A stretch of DNA of 64,000 nucleotides from Roseovarius halotolerans (GTDB taxonomy: Bacteria; Pseudomonadota; Alphaproteobacteria; Rhodobacterales; Rhodobacteraceae): the NCBI RefSeq assembly GCF_900172255.1, contig NZ_FWFU01000003.1:558001-622000 (forward strand), in the 5' to 3' direction. The notes beneath the pieces were generated by a model. That model made no database searches. It was not told where the DNA came from and saw nothing but the letters and a program-made list of their open reading frames with translations. Made by a program: the position numbers and the translations under genes. This document shows, one piece after another, positions 8,666 through 16,422 of the stretch (position 1 is the stretch's first letter; every line of letters begins with the position of its first letter).

Positions 8666-10558
8666 ATGGCATATAAGGACATCTATGAGAGCTGGAAGCG
8701 CGACCCCGACGCCTTCTGGATGGAGCAGGCCAAGGCGATCGATTGGGACGAGATGCCCTCGAAGGCGCTTTTCGACGGCAATGCCCCGCTTTATGAATGG
8801 TTCGCCGATGGCATGGTGAACACCTGCTACAACGCCGTCGACCGCCATGTCGAGCAAGGCCGCGGCGACCAGGTGGCGATCATCCACGACAGTCCGGTCA
8901 CCCACACCAAGCACGAAATCACGTACAAGGAGCTGCGCGACCGCGTTGCCAGTCTTGCCGGTGCATTGCGCGCCAAGGGGATCGAAAAGGGCGACCGCGT
9001 CATCATCTATATGCCAATGGTTCCCGAGGCGCTTGAAGCGATGCTGGCCTGCGCCCGGCTGGGCGCGATCCACTCGGTGGTCTTTGGCGGATTTGCCGCG
9101 CATGAGCTGGCTGTACGCATCGACGATTGCAAACCCAAGGCGATCATCGCCGCCTCCTGCGGGATCGAACCGGGCCGCGTTGTCCACTACAAGCCGCTTC
9201 TGGACGGCGCCATCGAACAGGCGGCGCACAAGCCCGATTTCTGCGTGATCTTCCAGCGCGAGCAGGAAGTCGCCCATCTGGAAGAAGGGCGCGACTTTGC
9301 CTGGCACAGTTTCCAATATGGCGTGGAGCCTGCCGACTGCGTTCCCGTCGAGGGCAACCATCCCGCCTATATCCTGTACACATCCGGCACCACCGGCGCG
9401 CCCAAGGGCGTGGTGCGCCATACCGGCGGGCATCTGGTGGCGCTGAACTGGACGATGAAGAACATCTACAATGTCGATCCTGGCGATGTGTTCTGGGCCG
9501 CCTCGGATGTGGGCTGGGTCGTGGGACACTCCTATATCTGCTACGCGCCGCTGATACATGGCAATACGACCATCGTGTTCGAGGGCAAACCCGTCGGCAC
9601 ACCTGATGCGGGCACGTTCTGGCGCGTCATCAGCGAACACAAGGTGCGCAGTTTCTTTACCGCGCCCACGGCCTTTCGCGCCATCAAGCGCGACGACCCC
9701 AAGGGCGAGATGATCAAGAAATACGATATCTCCTGCCTGCGCGCCCTCTATCTGGCGGGCGAAAGGGCCGACCCGGACACGATCGAATGGGCCAGGAAGG
9801 TGATGGGTGTGCCGGTCTACGATCACTGGTGGCAGACCGAAACCGGCTGGACGATCGCTGGAAACCCCGCCGGGATCGAAGCCCTGCCCGTCAAGACCGG
9901 CTCGCCCACCGTTGCGATGCCCGGCTATGACGTGCAGATTCTCGACGAGGCCGGTCACGAGATGCCCGCCGGTGAACTGGGCGCCATCGCCATCAAGCTT
10001 CCCCTGCCCCCCGGCACGCTGCCGACGCTCTGGAATGCCGAGGACCGCTTTCATTCATCCTATCTGAACCACTTCCCCGGTTATTACGAAACCGGCGACG
10101 CGGGCATGAAGGATGAGGACGGATACCTCTGGATCATGGCACGCACCGATGACGTGATCAATGTCGCGGGCCACCGCCTGTCGACGGGGGCAATGGAAGA
10201 GGTGCTTGCCGCTCACCCGGATGTCGCGGAATGCGCAGTGATCGGTGTGACCGACGAACTGAAGGGGCAGTTGCCGCTCGGCTTCCTTTGTCTGACCAAG
10301 GGCGTGAATCGGCCCCACGACGCCATCGTCAAGGAAAGCGTGTCGATGGTGCGCGACCAGATCGGCCCCGTCGCCGCGTTCAAGCTGGCCGTGGTGGTGG
10401 ACCGGCTCCCCAAGACGCGCTCTGGCAAGATCCTGCGCGCCACGATGGTCAAGATCGCCGATGGCGAGGATTTCAAGATGCCCGCCACGATCGACGATCC
10501 CGCGATCCTCGATGAAATCCGCGAGGCGCTGCAAACCATTGGCTACGCCAAGGGCTGA
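8666..10558 (+). CDS. prpE: Propionyl-CoA synthetase (propionate-CoA ligase)
   Basis: This enzyme activates propionate, via propionyl-AMP, to propionyl-CoA. The 630-residue length fits PrpE. It opens with MAYKDIYESWKRDPDAFW, typical of PrpE. Motifs are the P-loop YTSGTTGAPKG at residues 238-248, DHWWQTETGW in the acyl-binding region, the hinge YETGDAG and the C-terminal catalytic Lys of PKTRSGKILR (K588), which is also the usual acetylation site. GGAGGAGG lies 7 nt before the ATG. The boxes upstream suggest control by propionyl-CoA-type signals. An acetyl-CoA synthetase is the main alternative, but the N-terminus and length favour PrpE. Confidence 0.9.
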   Translation: MAYKDIYESWKRDPDAFWMEQAKAIDWDEMPSKALFDGNAPLYEWFADGMVNTCYNAVDRHVEQGRGDQVAIIHDSPVTHTKHEITYKELRDRVASLAGALRAKGIEKGDRVIIYMPMVPEALEAMLACARLGAIHSVVFGGFAAHELAVRIDDCKPKAIIAASCGIEPGRVVHYKPLLDGAIEQAAHKPDFCVIFQREQEVAHLEEGRDFAWHSFQYGVEPADCVPVEGNHPAYILYTSGTTGAPKGVVRHTGGHLVALNWTMKNIYNVDPGDVFWAASDVGWVVGHSYICYAPLIHGNTTIVFEGKPVGTPDAGTFWRVISEHKVRSFFTAPTAFRAIKRDDPKGEMIKKYDISCLRALYLAGERADPDTIEWARKVMGVPVYDHWWQTETGWTIAGNPAGIEALPVKTGSPTVAMPGYDVQILDEAGHEMPAGELGAIAIKLPLPPGTLPTLWNAEDRFHSSYLNHFPGYYETGDAGMKDEDGYLWIMARTDDVINVAGHRLSTGAMEEVLAAHPDVAECAVIGVTDELKGQLPLGFLCLTKGVNRPHDAIVKESVSMVRDQIGPVAAFKLAVVVDRLPKTRSGKILRATMVKIADGEDFKMPATIDDPAILDEIREALQTIGYAKG

Positions 10559-10570
10559 CACTGCCTGCAG

Positions 10571-10604
10571 GCCCGCCCCGATGCATCCGCGCGTCGGGGC
10601 GGGC
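10571..10604. terminator. GC-rich hairpin between convergent genes
   Basis: An 11-bp perfect inverted repeat, GCCCGCCCCGA and TCGGGGCGGGC, surrounds a 12-nt loop. It lies between the prpE stop and the stop of the small minus-strand gene, where a bidirectional terminator is expected. It lacks a clear T-run, so termination efficiency is uncertain. Confidence 0.6.
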
Positions 10605-10612
10605 GCCGCCGC

Positions 10613-10810
10613 CTACCCTTCCGCGCGCTGAGCGTCGAGCACGGTTACCTGAACCGGGCTGATCGACAGGGCCTTTACAGGGTCCAACTCAGGCGCGCCG
10701 CCCCGGCTGATGCCCGCGAACACGCCCGAACCGGCAATCACCAGCCCCAACACCAGCGCAAGGCGCTTGCGCGTCGACGTATGGGGCGGGGTCTTGCAGT
10801 GCGGTTGCAT
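10613..10810 (-). CDS. Small single-span membrane protein, unknown function
   Basis: A 65-residue product begins MQPHCKTPPHTSTRKRLALV and continues through one hydrophobic segment (about residues 17-35, LALVLGLVIAGSGVFAGISRGG), then a short polar tail. Basic residues before the segment suggest an inner-membrane anchor with the tail outside, or an uncleaved signal. An AGGAGAA ribosome binding site lies 5 nt before the ATG at 10810, which is the best evidence that it is translated. I do not recognise the family. It sits downstream of nadK on the same strand, 154 bp away. Confidence 0.6.
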   Translation of the reverse strand: MQPHCKTPPHTSTRKRLALVLGLVIAGSGVFAGISRGGAPELDPVKALSISPVQVTVLDAQRAEG

Positions 10811-10964
10811 GGTCGTTCTCCTGTTATCCTGTTCCGTGGCGGCCCACACCTGGCAGGCAACACCACAATGCGGATCGCGGCGCAGGACAGGCAATAACAG
10901 GCGCGTGCTATCCGATAGCATGCTCCTAAATCGTTGATTTTGAATGAATCCCGGAAAGACCGCG

Positions 10965-11726
10965 CTAAACGAACTGTTCGCGCAAAAGCCGCTCTTCAAG
11001 CCCGTGACCAGGGTCGAAAAGGATACGATGAGCCACGTCGGGATCGGAGTGAATCTCGACCCAGAGCACGTTCTCGACCCAGATGCTGTCGGCATCCGCC
11101 ATGACCGGGCGCTTTTCCGGCTCGATCACATCAAAGCGCACATGCGCCGTTTTCGGCAACAGCGCGCCGCGCCAGCGACGCGGCCTGAACGCCGCCACCG
11201 CCGTCAGCGCCAGCACGTCCGACCCGATCGGGAGGATTGGCCCGTGCGCGCTGTAGTTATACGCCGTGGAGCCCGCCGGGGTCGCCACCAGCGCTCCGTC
11301 ACAGACAAGTTCCGCCAGCCGCAGGTTGCCGTCGATGGTGATCCTCAGCTTGGCGGCCTGAGGCCCGGCACGCAGCAGCGAAACCTCGTTGATCGCCAGC
11401 GCCTCGTGCAGGGCGCCATGCGCGCATTGCGCCGTCATTGCCAGCGGATTGATAACCTCTTCCTGGGCCTCTGCCAGCCGGTCAAGCAGGTCGGTCTCGG
11501 AATATTCATTCATCAGGAAACCGACCGTGCCGCGGTTCATGCCATAGACCGGCGCGGGCAGATCCTGCGTGCGGTGCAGCGTCTCGAGCATGAAACCATC
11601 GCCCCCCAATGCGACGATCACATCGGCCTCGGCCTCGGGCACGTCGCCATAACGCGCAACCAGCGCCGCCCGCGCTGTCTGGGCGGAGGGCGCATTGCTT
11701 GCGAGAAAGGCGATTTTCCGGGCCAT
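10965..11726 (-). CDS. nadK: NAD kinase
   Basis: NadK phosphorylates NAD to NADP. The 253 residues from the ATG at 11726 match the short alphaproteobacterial type. The signature [14 protein letters not shown] carries the catalytic Asp, followed by [15 protein letters not shown], the NAD-binding INEVSLLR, and the Gly-rich [18 protein letters not shown]. Longer in-frame starts exist, but the protein aligns from [13 protein letters not shown], and the extra stretch lies over the promoter region shared with glyA. The gene is monocistronic or leads the small membrane gene downstream. Confidence 0.93.
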   Translation of the reverse strand: MARKIAFLASNAPSAQTARAALVARYGDVPEAEADVIVALGGDGFMLETLHRTQDLPAPVYGMNRGTVGFLMNEYSETDLLDRLAEAQEEVINPLAMTAQCAHGALHEALAINEVSLLRAGPQAAKLRITIDGNLRLAELVCDGALVATPAGSTAYNYSAHGPILPIGSDVLALTAVAAFRPRRWRGALLPKTAHVRFDVIEPEKRPVMADADSIWVENVLWVEIHSDPDVAHRILFDPGHGLEERLLREQFV

Positions 11727-11841
11727 CGTCTGCGCTGCCTCGTTTCCTAAGCACGTCCTGTCGGTCGGATCGAACCACAATTCCACCTGTTGCGCCAGAT
11801 ATGCCGGTCCAACAAGTCCTTTTGTCGCTTTACATCCTTTC

Positions 11842-11856
11842 AAACAGGGCCTGTTT
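11842..11856. promoter_or_regulatory. 15-bp palindrome in the nadK/glyA divergent region
   Basis: The site reads AAACAGG, G, CCTGTTT: 7-bp arms around one base. A second, shorter dyad (TTTCC GATA GGAAA) overlaps its right end at 11854-11867. It lies 43 nt before the glyA start and may be an operator. The motif is not one I can assign. Confidence 0.35.
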
Positions 11857-11898
11857 CCGATAGGAAATCCCCGAAATCACACGGACGGAGTTGCCCCA

Positions 11899-13206
11899 AT
11901 GCCTCATGATGGAAACCAGCCCTTTATGTCCGAAGGGTTTTTCACCGAATCCCTCGCATCGCGCGACCCCGAGATCGCCAAGGCGATCGGCCTCGAACTG
12001 GGCCGGCAGCGCGACGAGATCGAGTTGATCGCCAGCGAAAACATCGTCTCTGCCGCCGTCATGGAAGCCCAGGGCAGCGTGATGACGAACAAATACGCCG
12101 AGGGTTACCCCGGACGGCGCTATTATGGCGGCTGCCAGTTCGTCGACATCGCCGAGAACCTGGCCATCGAGCGCGCCTGCAAGCTGTTCGATTGCGGTTT
12201 CGCCAATGTGCAGCCCAATTCGGGCAGTCAGGCCAATCAGGGCGTCTTTACCGCGTTGATCAAGCCCGGCGACACGATCCTGGGCATGAGCCTCGATGCG
12301 GGCGGGCACCTGACCCACGGCGCCGCGCCCAACCAGTCGGGCAAGTGGTTCAATGCCGTGCAATATGGTGTGCGCAAGCAGGACAACCTGATTGACTACG
12401 ATCAGGTCGAGGCGCTGGCAAAGGAACATAACCCCAAGCTGATCATCGCGGGCGGCTCGGCCATCCCGCGCCAGATCGACTTTGCCCGCATGCGCGAGAT
12501 CGCCGACATGGTGGGCGCATACCTGCATGTGGACATGGCGCATTTCGCGGGTCTCGTGGCGGCGGGTGAGCATCCCTCGCCCTTCCCGCATGCGCATGTC
12601 GCGACCACCACCACCCACAAGACCCTGCGCGGACCGCGCGGCGGCATGATCCTGACGAATGACGAAACCATCGCCAAGAAGGTGAATTCGGCCATTTTCC
12701 CCGGCATCCAGGGCGGGCCGCTGATGCATGTGATCGCCGCCAAGGCCGTGGCCTTCGGCGAGGCGCTGCGCCCCGAGTTCAAGGCCTATATCAAGCAGGT
12801 CGTGACCAATGCGCAGGCCCTGAGCGATCAGCTGATCAAGGGTGGGCTCGATACCGTGACGCACGGCACGGATACCCATGTCTTGCTGGTCGATCTGCGG
12901 CCCAAGGGCGTCAAGGGCAACGCCACCGAAAAGGCGCTCGGGCGCGCGCATATCACTTGCAACAAGAACGGGGTTCCCTTTGATCCCGAAAAGCCCACCG
13001 TCACCAGCGGGATCCGTCTCGGGTCGCCGGCGGGCACGACGCGCGGATTTGGCGAGGCCGAGTTCCGCCAGATAGCCGACTGGATCGTCGAAGTGGTCGA
13101 CGGGCTGGCGGCGAACGGCGAAGAGGGCAACAGCGCCGTCGAGGAAAAGGTCAAGGCCGAGGTCGCCTCGATGTGCCAGCGGTTCCCACTCTACCAGACC
13201 CTCTAA
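11899..13206 (+). CDS. glyA: Serine hydroxymethyltransferase
   Basis: GlyA is the PLP enzyme that converts serine and tetrahydrofolate to glycine and 5,10-methylene-THF, the main one-carbon entry. The 435-residue protein shows [47 protein letters not shown], the PLP-lysine motif [16 protein letters not shown] and [22 protein letters not shown] lies 8 nt before the ATG at 11899. A second in-frame ATG at 11926 could also serve, as the family often begins near that point. It ends in a strong terminator at 13230-13264. Confidence 0.96.
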   Translation: MPHDGNQPFMSEGFFTESLASRDPEIAKAIGLELGRQRDEIELIASENIVSAAVMEAQGSVMTNKYAEGYPGRRYYGGCQFVDIAENLAIERACKLFDCGFANVQPNSGSQANQGVFTALIKPGDTILGMSLDAGGHLTHGAAPNQSGKWFNAVQYGVRKQDNLIDYDQVEALAKEHNPKLIIAGGSAIPRQIDFARMREIADMVGAYLHVDMAHFAGLVAAGEHPSPFPHAHVATTTTHKTLRGPRGGMILTNDETIAKKVNSAIFPGIQGGPLMHVIAAKAVAFGEALRPEFKAYIKQVVTNAQALSDQLIKGGLDTVTHGTDTHVLLVDLRPKGVKGNATEKALGRAHITCNKNGVPFDPEKPTVTSGIRLGSPAGTTRGFGEAEFRQIADWIVEVVDGLAANGEEGNSAVEEKVKAEVASMCQRFPLYQTL

Positions 13207-13229
13207 CGCATTGTTCTGAAATCATTTCA

Positions 13230-13264
13230 AAGGCCCTCGCGGATAATCCGCGTGGGCCTTTTTT
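13230..13264 (+). terminator. Rho-independent terminator of glyA
   Basis: Arms AAGGCCC-T-CGCGGA and TCCGCG-T-GGGCCTT form a stem of about 13 bp with one T-T mismatch around a TAA loop, followed by a run of T. This is a textbook intrinsic terminator 23 nt after the glyA stop. Confidence 0.9.
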
Positions 13265-13277
13265 CATGCCCGCAGGC

Positions 13278-13652
13278 TCAGATCACACCCTGCCAGCGCA
13301 GCAGCACGAGGATCAGCAGGACCAGCGCGAGCAGGTTGAAGACCATGCTGCCCAGCAGTCCGAGGATGAGGGACTTGCGCCGCTCTCCGGCGTTGATCGT
13401 TTCGAGATGGCCGCGCAGGATGGCGATGGAATGCATCGTTCCGGGCTTGTCGACCAGCCGCGCGAGGCGTGGATTTTCCAATAAAATCCGGGCCTTGGCG
13501 ATTCGATCACCGGCGCGGCGGGCGAAGCGCGGCAGCCGGCGGCCGGCGCGTTTGAGCCGCGCCTCGAACGAGGGACCGCGCACGCCCAGGCGCTCTTGCA
13601 GAAGCGACTCGAGCTTTGCGATGTCAGAGTCCAGAGATGTCGGATCAATCAC
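13278..13652 (-). CDS. Conserved C-terminally anchored membrane protein, unknown function
   Basis: A 124-residue protein starts at a GTG (13652) with a G-rich ribosome binding site (GGGGGG) about 8 nt before it. The first 95 residues are polar and helical, rich in Arg and Leu, with a central ILLENPRLARLVDKPG. The last 30 residues hold one strong membrane span (LILGLLGSMVFNLLALVLLILVLLRW). That layout fits a tail-anchored inner-membrane protein with a cytoplasmic helical part. No catalytic motif is visible. It converges with glyA and diverges from the hydrolase gene at 13744. Confidence 0.7.
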   Translation of the reverse strand: MIDPTSLDSDIAKLESLLQERLGVRGPSFEARLKRAGRRLPRFARRAGDRIAKARILLENPRLARLVDKPGTMHSIAILRGHLETINAGERRKSLILGLLGSMVFNLLALVLLILVLLRWQGVI

Positions 13653-13743
13653 GCGCTTACCCCCCTGACACCAGATCTAGCGCGGTTGCGCCAAGCGCTC
13701 AATAGGGCTGGTGCTGGGACGCCGGCGCGGATAGCGTGAGGGC

Positions 13744-14499
13744 ATGTTGAACAAGATCGAATATGGAACGCGGACAGAGATGCCGGGCCTGTTGATCGCG
13801 CATGGGCTTTACGGGTCGGCGCGCAACTGGGGCGTGATCTCGAAACGGTTGTCGGACAGCCGCCAGGTGGTTGCCGCAGACATGAGGAACCACGGGTCAA
13901 GCCCTTGGTTTGAAACACATTCCTACCCCGATATGGCTGAGGATCTGGCCGCGCTTCTGGAGGAACTGGAAGGGCCTTTCGATGTGCTGGGGCACTCGAT
14001 GGGGGGCAAGGCGGCGATGGTGCTGGCACTGACCCGGCCGGACCTGGTGAATCGGCTGATCGTGGCAGATATAGCGCCTGTGACCTATTCCCACTCCCAG
14101 ATACAGTATATCGAGGCGATGAAATCGGTCGATCTGAGCCGGATCGAGAGCCGATCGGATGTGAATGCACAGTTGGAGGGCAAGGTGGACAACCCCGCCC
14201 TGATCAGCTTTTTCACGCAATCCATTGATATAAAAGAAAAACAATGGCGGCTGAACCTGGAGACCCTGGGCGCCGAGATGCCGAAGATCATGTCTTTCCC
14301 TGATATTTCAGGTCATTACGATGGAAAGGTCATGTTTCTGACCGGCGCGGAATCGGATTATGTCACGCGTGAACATCGCCCGAAAATCAAGGCATTATTC
14401 CCCAAAGCTCAATTCGTGAAAATTCCGGATGCAGGCCATTGGTTGCATGCCGACCGGCCGCGCGCATTCGAGGCGGCGATCCGAACCTGGCTGGGTTGA
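13744..14499 (+). CDS. Alpha/beta-fold hydrolase, YbfF-like esterase
   Basis: The 251-residue protein has the full alpha/beta hydrolase pattern. The oxyanion motif is LLIAHGLYGSARNWG, the nucleophile elbow GHSMGGKAA holds the catalytic Ser, and GHWLHADRP holds the catalytic His. The DMRNHGSSP block after the first strands is typical of the YbfF esterase/thioesterase group. The substrate is unknown; small acyl esters or acyl-CoA are the common ones. The ribosome binding site GAGGG is unusually close to the ATG. It ends 86 bp before the small membrane genes on the opposite strand, with a structured repeat between. Confidence 0.85.
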   Translation: MLNKIEYGTRTEMPGLLIAHGLYGSARNWGVISKRLSDSRQVVAADMRNHGSSPWFETHSYPDMAEDLAALLEELEGPFDVLGHSMGGKAAMVLALTRPDLVNRLIVADIAPVTYSHSQIQYIEAMKSVDLSRIESRSDVNAQLEGKVDNPALISFFTQSIDIKEKQWRLNLETLGAEMPKIMSFPDISGHYDGKVMFLTGAESDYVTREHRPKIKALFPKAQFVKIPDAGHWLHADRPRAFEAAIRTWLG

Positions 14500-14503
14500 G
14501 ATC

Positions 14504-14578
14504 GGTACAAAACGTCCGGTTTGTACGCCGGTTTTGTACCCAACCCCGCGCCTTGCGGACGGGATTGGTACAAAACGG
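14504..14578. repeat. GTACAAAAC-type palindromic intergenic element, copy A
   Basis: The 24 bp at 14504-14527 form an imperfect dyad whose outer arms are GTACAAA and TTTGTAC. Next to it, GGTTTTGTACC at 14530-14540 pairs with GGTACAAAAC at 14567-14576 to form a second hairpin. A close relative of the first dyad lies at 58629-58652, with 21 of 24 positions matching in reverse-complement orientation. Both copies sit between convergent genes, so a bidirectional terminator is possible, though no T-run is present. Confidence 0.6.
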
Positions 14579-14584
14579 TTGCTC

Positions 14585-14770
14585 TCACTCGCCGGTGTAG
14601 AGCTCGCGAGCCACCAGCCAGGCGACCGGAGCGGCCACGGCGAAACCCACCAGAGAGGAGATGACCACCGGCCAAGTGGTGTCATAGCCAGCCGCCAGCG
14701 CCGCCACCATGGCGGAACCCGCCAGGGTGGTTCCGATGAAGACATAAAGAATCAGTCCCAGACGCAACAT
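14585..14770 (-). CDS. Small two-span membrane protein, paralogue 1 of 3
   Basis: This 61-residue protein (MLRLGLILYVFIGTTLAGSA...) has two hydrophobic helices joined by a short loop with the pattern TTWPV, ending VAWLVARELYTGE. An AAGGA ribosome binding site 5 nt before the ATG at 14770 fixes the start. It shares the pattern FIGxTLAGxxxVxAL and PxAWxVAR with the next gene, and a looser form with the third, so the three are tandem paralogues. The function is unknown; small proteins of this kind are sometimes mislabelled in databases. Confidence 0.75.
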   Translation of the reverse strand: MLRLGLILYVFIGTTLAGSAMVAALAAGYDTTWPVVISSLVGFAVAAPVAWLVARELYTGE

Positions 14771-14857
14771 GAGAATCCTTCCCACTTTCAAAAAGGCGCG
14801 CGCAAGATTGATGTTAGCCCTCGTGCGCACGCCGCTCTTTGATCTGCGTCAGGTTCA

Positions 14858-15046
14858 TCACCCGTCACCGCCACTCATGGCACGGGCCACCACCCATGCC
14901 AGCGGAAACGCCAGCACAAAGCCCGCGAGCACCGCGCCGCCCAACACCCATCCCCCGGCATGGCCGGAGACGAGCGCGAAGACTATGCCGACGCCCGCCA
15001 GCGTCGAGCCGATGAAGATATGCAGGATGATCGTGAGCCAGAGCAT
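14858..15046 (-). CDS. Small two-span membrane protein, paralogue 2 of 3
   Basis: This 62-residue protein (MLWLTIILHIFIGSTLAGVG...) has two membrane helices and the end PLAWVVARAMSGGDG. The ribosome binding site GGGGGG lies just before the ATG at 15046. An upstream in-frame ATG would place that site inside the coding region and is less likely. Similarity to its neighbours is plain over both helices. It lies 87 bp upstream of paralogue 1, and the set may be one transcript. Confidence 0.75.
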   Translation of the reverse strand: MLWLTIILHIFIGSTLAGVGIVFALVSGHAGGWVLGGAVLAGFVLAFPLAWVVARAMSGGDG

Positions 15047-15126
15047 GTCGCCCCCCAAAGCCATGTCGCCGGGAGGCTAACGCGCCGCACAGTCGCGGCG
15101 CGTTGATCTGGGTCAGCCGGGCACGA

Positions 15127-15378
15127 TCAGATTTCAGGCGCGCTCGGGTCGGGCAGAAGGCCCGGCGGGCCGTGCCGTTTGTGATTGAAATCCGGATCGT
15201 CGCGCTTGATCCAACGCGAGATGATATGGGATGCGGGCCATGTCAGCACCGCGCCCACCCCAGCCGCCATGAGTATGGCGGGCCATCCGTAATAGCCAAG
15301 GGCCAGCACCGTGGTCACGAATGTGCCGATCAGGGTCGGCCCCGTGGCGAGAAAGAGAACAAGGCTCAAGCGGTCCAT
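15127..15378 (-). CDS. Small two-span membrane protein, paralogue 3 of 3, with polar tail
   Basis: The 83-residue protein begins MDRLSLVLFLATGPTLIGTF and keeps the two-helix layout of its two neighbours (TGPTLIG for IGxTLAG, WPxxxxxxGVGAVLTWPASHII). It adds a polar C-terminal tail of about 20 residues (RDDPDFNHKRHGPPGLLPDP). AAAGGAGG 6 nt before the ATG at 15378 is a strong ribosome binding site. The tail sets it apart and could be a cytoplasmic contact surface. Function unknown. Confidence 0.75.
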   Translation of the reverse strand: MDRLSLVLFLATGPTLIGTFVTTVLALGYYGWPAILMAAGVGAVLTWPASHIISRWIKRDDPDFNHKRHGPPGLLPDPSAPEI

Positions 15379-15489
15379 TGCGGGCCTCCTTTCAGTATGC
15401 GCCATTCATGAAACGCGCGAAAGCACCGCAGGGTTCCGGCAAGCCGGAGCAAGGGGGCGGAGATCCGCCCCCTCTGTAGGTCCGTGGCG

Positions 15490-15729
15490 TCACTCGACGC
15501 CCAGCATTTCCTTGGCCTTGGCCAGCGTTTCGACCGACGCCGCGTGGTCACCCGACTTGTGCAGCTCCTCACCCTTGGCGCGCAGGTCCTTCACTTCGGC
15601 CATTTCGGCCTCGGACAGGCTGGCGGTCTGCATGGCCTCGTCGATCTTGGCCATGTCCATCGGGCATTGGCTGGCGCTGACCGGCGCCGCAAGAAGCGCC
15701 AGAGCGGCGGTGAGTGCGAGATATTTCAT
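15490..15729 (-). CDS. Small secreted or periplasmic protein, unknown function
   Basis: The 78-residue product has a clear signal peptide (MKYLALTAALALLAAPVSAS, cleavage likely near residue 19). A mature part of about 58 residues follows, mostly helical and charged, with one Cys soon after the cleavage site (QCPMDMAKIDEAMQ). GGGAGG lies before the ATG at 15729. The two-helix pattern LSEAEMAEVKDLRAKGEELHKSGDHAASVETLAKAKEML looks like a small helical hairpin. The charged Lys/Glu layout and size recall small periplasmic helical proteins, but no family is certain. Confidence 0.75.
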   Translation of the reverse strand: MKYLALTAALALLAAPVSASQCPMDMAKIDEAMQTASLSEAEMAEVKDLRAKGEELHKSGDHAASVETLAKAKEMLGVE

Positions 15730-15815
15730 TATGTTTCCTCCCGTTATGTGTCGCGTGAGCAAAAAGGTAGCACGCCACGCGGCACTGGCGAGAGGGTCGG
15801 CGGGTTGATGCCGGT

Positions 15816-16325
15816 TCAGCGCTTCTTCACGAACTCTGTCAGGATCACGATGCGCTGGCCCTCGACGCGGCCTTCGATATGGGCGGGATTGTCGGCGACA
15901 AGGGAAATGCCGCGCACCGCCGTGCCACGCTTGGCGGTGAAATTCGCGCCCTTGACCGGCAGGTCCTTGATCAGGACGACGCTGTCGCCCTGCGCCAGCG
16001 GCACGCCGTTGGAATCGCGATGCGCGCTTTCCTGCGCGATGTTGTCGGCCCAGGCGCGGGTTTCGTCGTCCAGCCAGAGCTGATCCGCCAGGTCGCGCGC
16101 CCAGTCATGGTCGGAAAGCCGCGCCAGCATCCGCGCCGCCAGCACCTGCGTGGCCGGGTCTTCGGACCACATCGCCGAGGCCAGGCCGCGCCAATGGTCG
16201 GGATCGGGGGTGCCGTCGATCTGCCCGGCGCAGGTGGCGCATATCTGCACGCTGGCGCCGTCGGGGCCGCCGGGGACGGGATGGGCGACAAGGTCTGTAT
16301 CGGCAGAGCAGAGGGCACAGGTCAT
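15816..16325 (-). CDS. PhnA-domain protein (YjdM type)
   Basis: The 169-residue protein joins an N-terminal zinc ribbon (CALCSADTDL about residues 3-6 and CATCAGQ about 29-32, two CxxC pairs) to a C-terminal PhnA domain (GDSVVLIKDLPVKGANFTAKRGTAVRGISL...EGRVEGQRIVILTEFVKKR). Despite the name, the E. coli homologue is not needed for phosphonate use, and the biochemical role is unknown. The middle section (residues 40-100) is longer than in the short E. coli form, as usual in Rhodobacteraceae. It lies just downstream of lepA on the same strand. Confidence 0.88.
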   Translation of the reverse strand: MTCALCSADTDLVAHPVPGGPDGASVQICATCAGQIDGTPDPDHWRGLASAMWSEDPATQVLAARMLARLSDHDWARDLADQLWLDDETRAWADNIAQESAHRDSNGVPLAQGDSVVLIKDLPVKGANFTAKRGTAVRGISLVADNPAHIEGRVEGQRIVILTEFVKKR

Positions 16326-16402
16326 GGCAATCGGTCCGGGTTCGGGAAACGTTGCCAGCGGTATAGGCGGTGTTCGGGGCGAGCGGTAGGGGGTACGGGA
16401 GG

Positions 16403-16422
16403 GGCCGGGGTGAACCCCGGCC
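16403..16422 (-). terminator. Hairpin at the lepA stop codon
   Basis: A 9-bp perfect inverted repeat, GGCCGGGGT and ACCCCGGCC around GA, overlaps the last base of the lepA stop codon. It lies between lepA and the PhnA gene on the same strand. There is no T-run, so it may be a terminator or only a transcript-stabilising stem. Confidence 0.5.
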
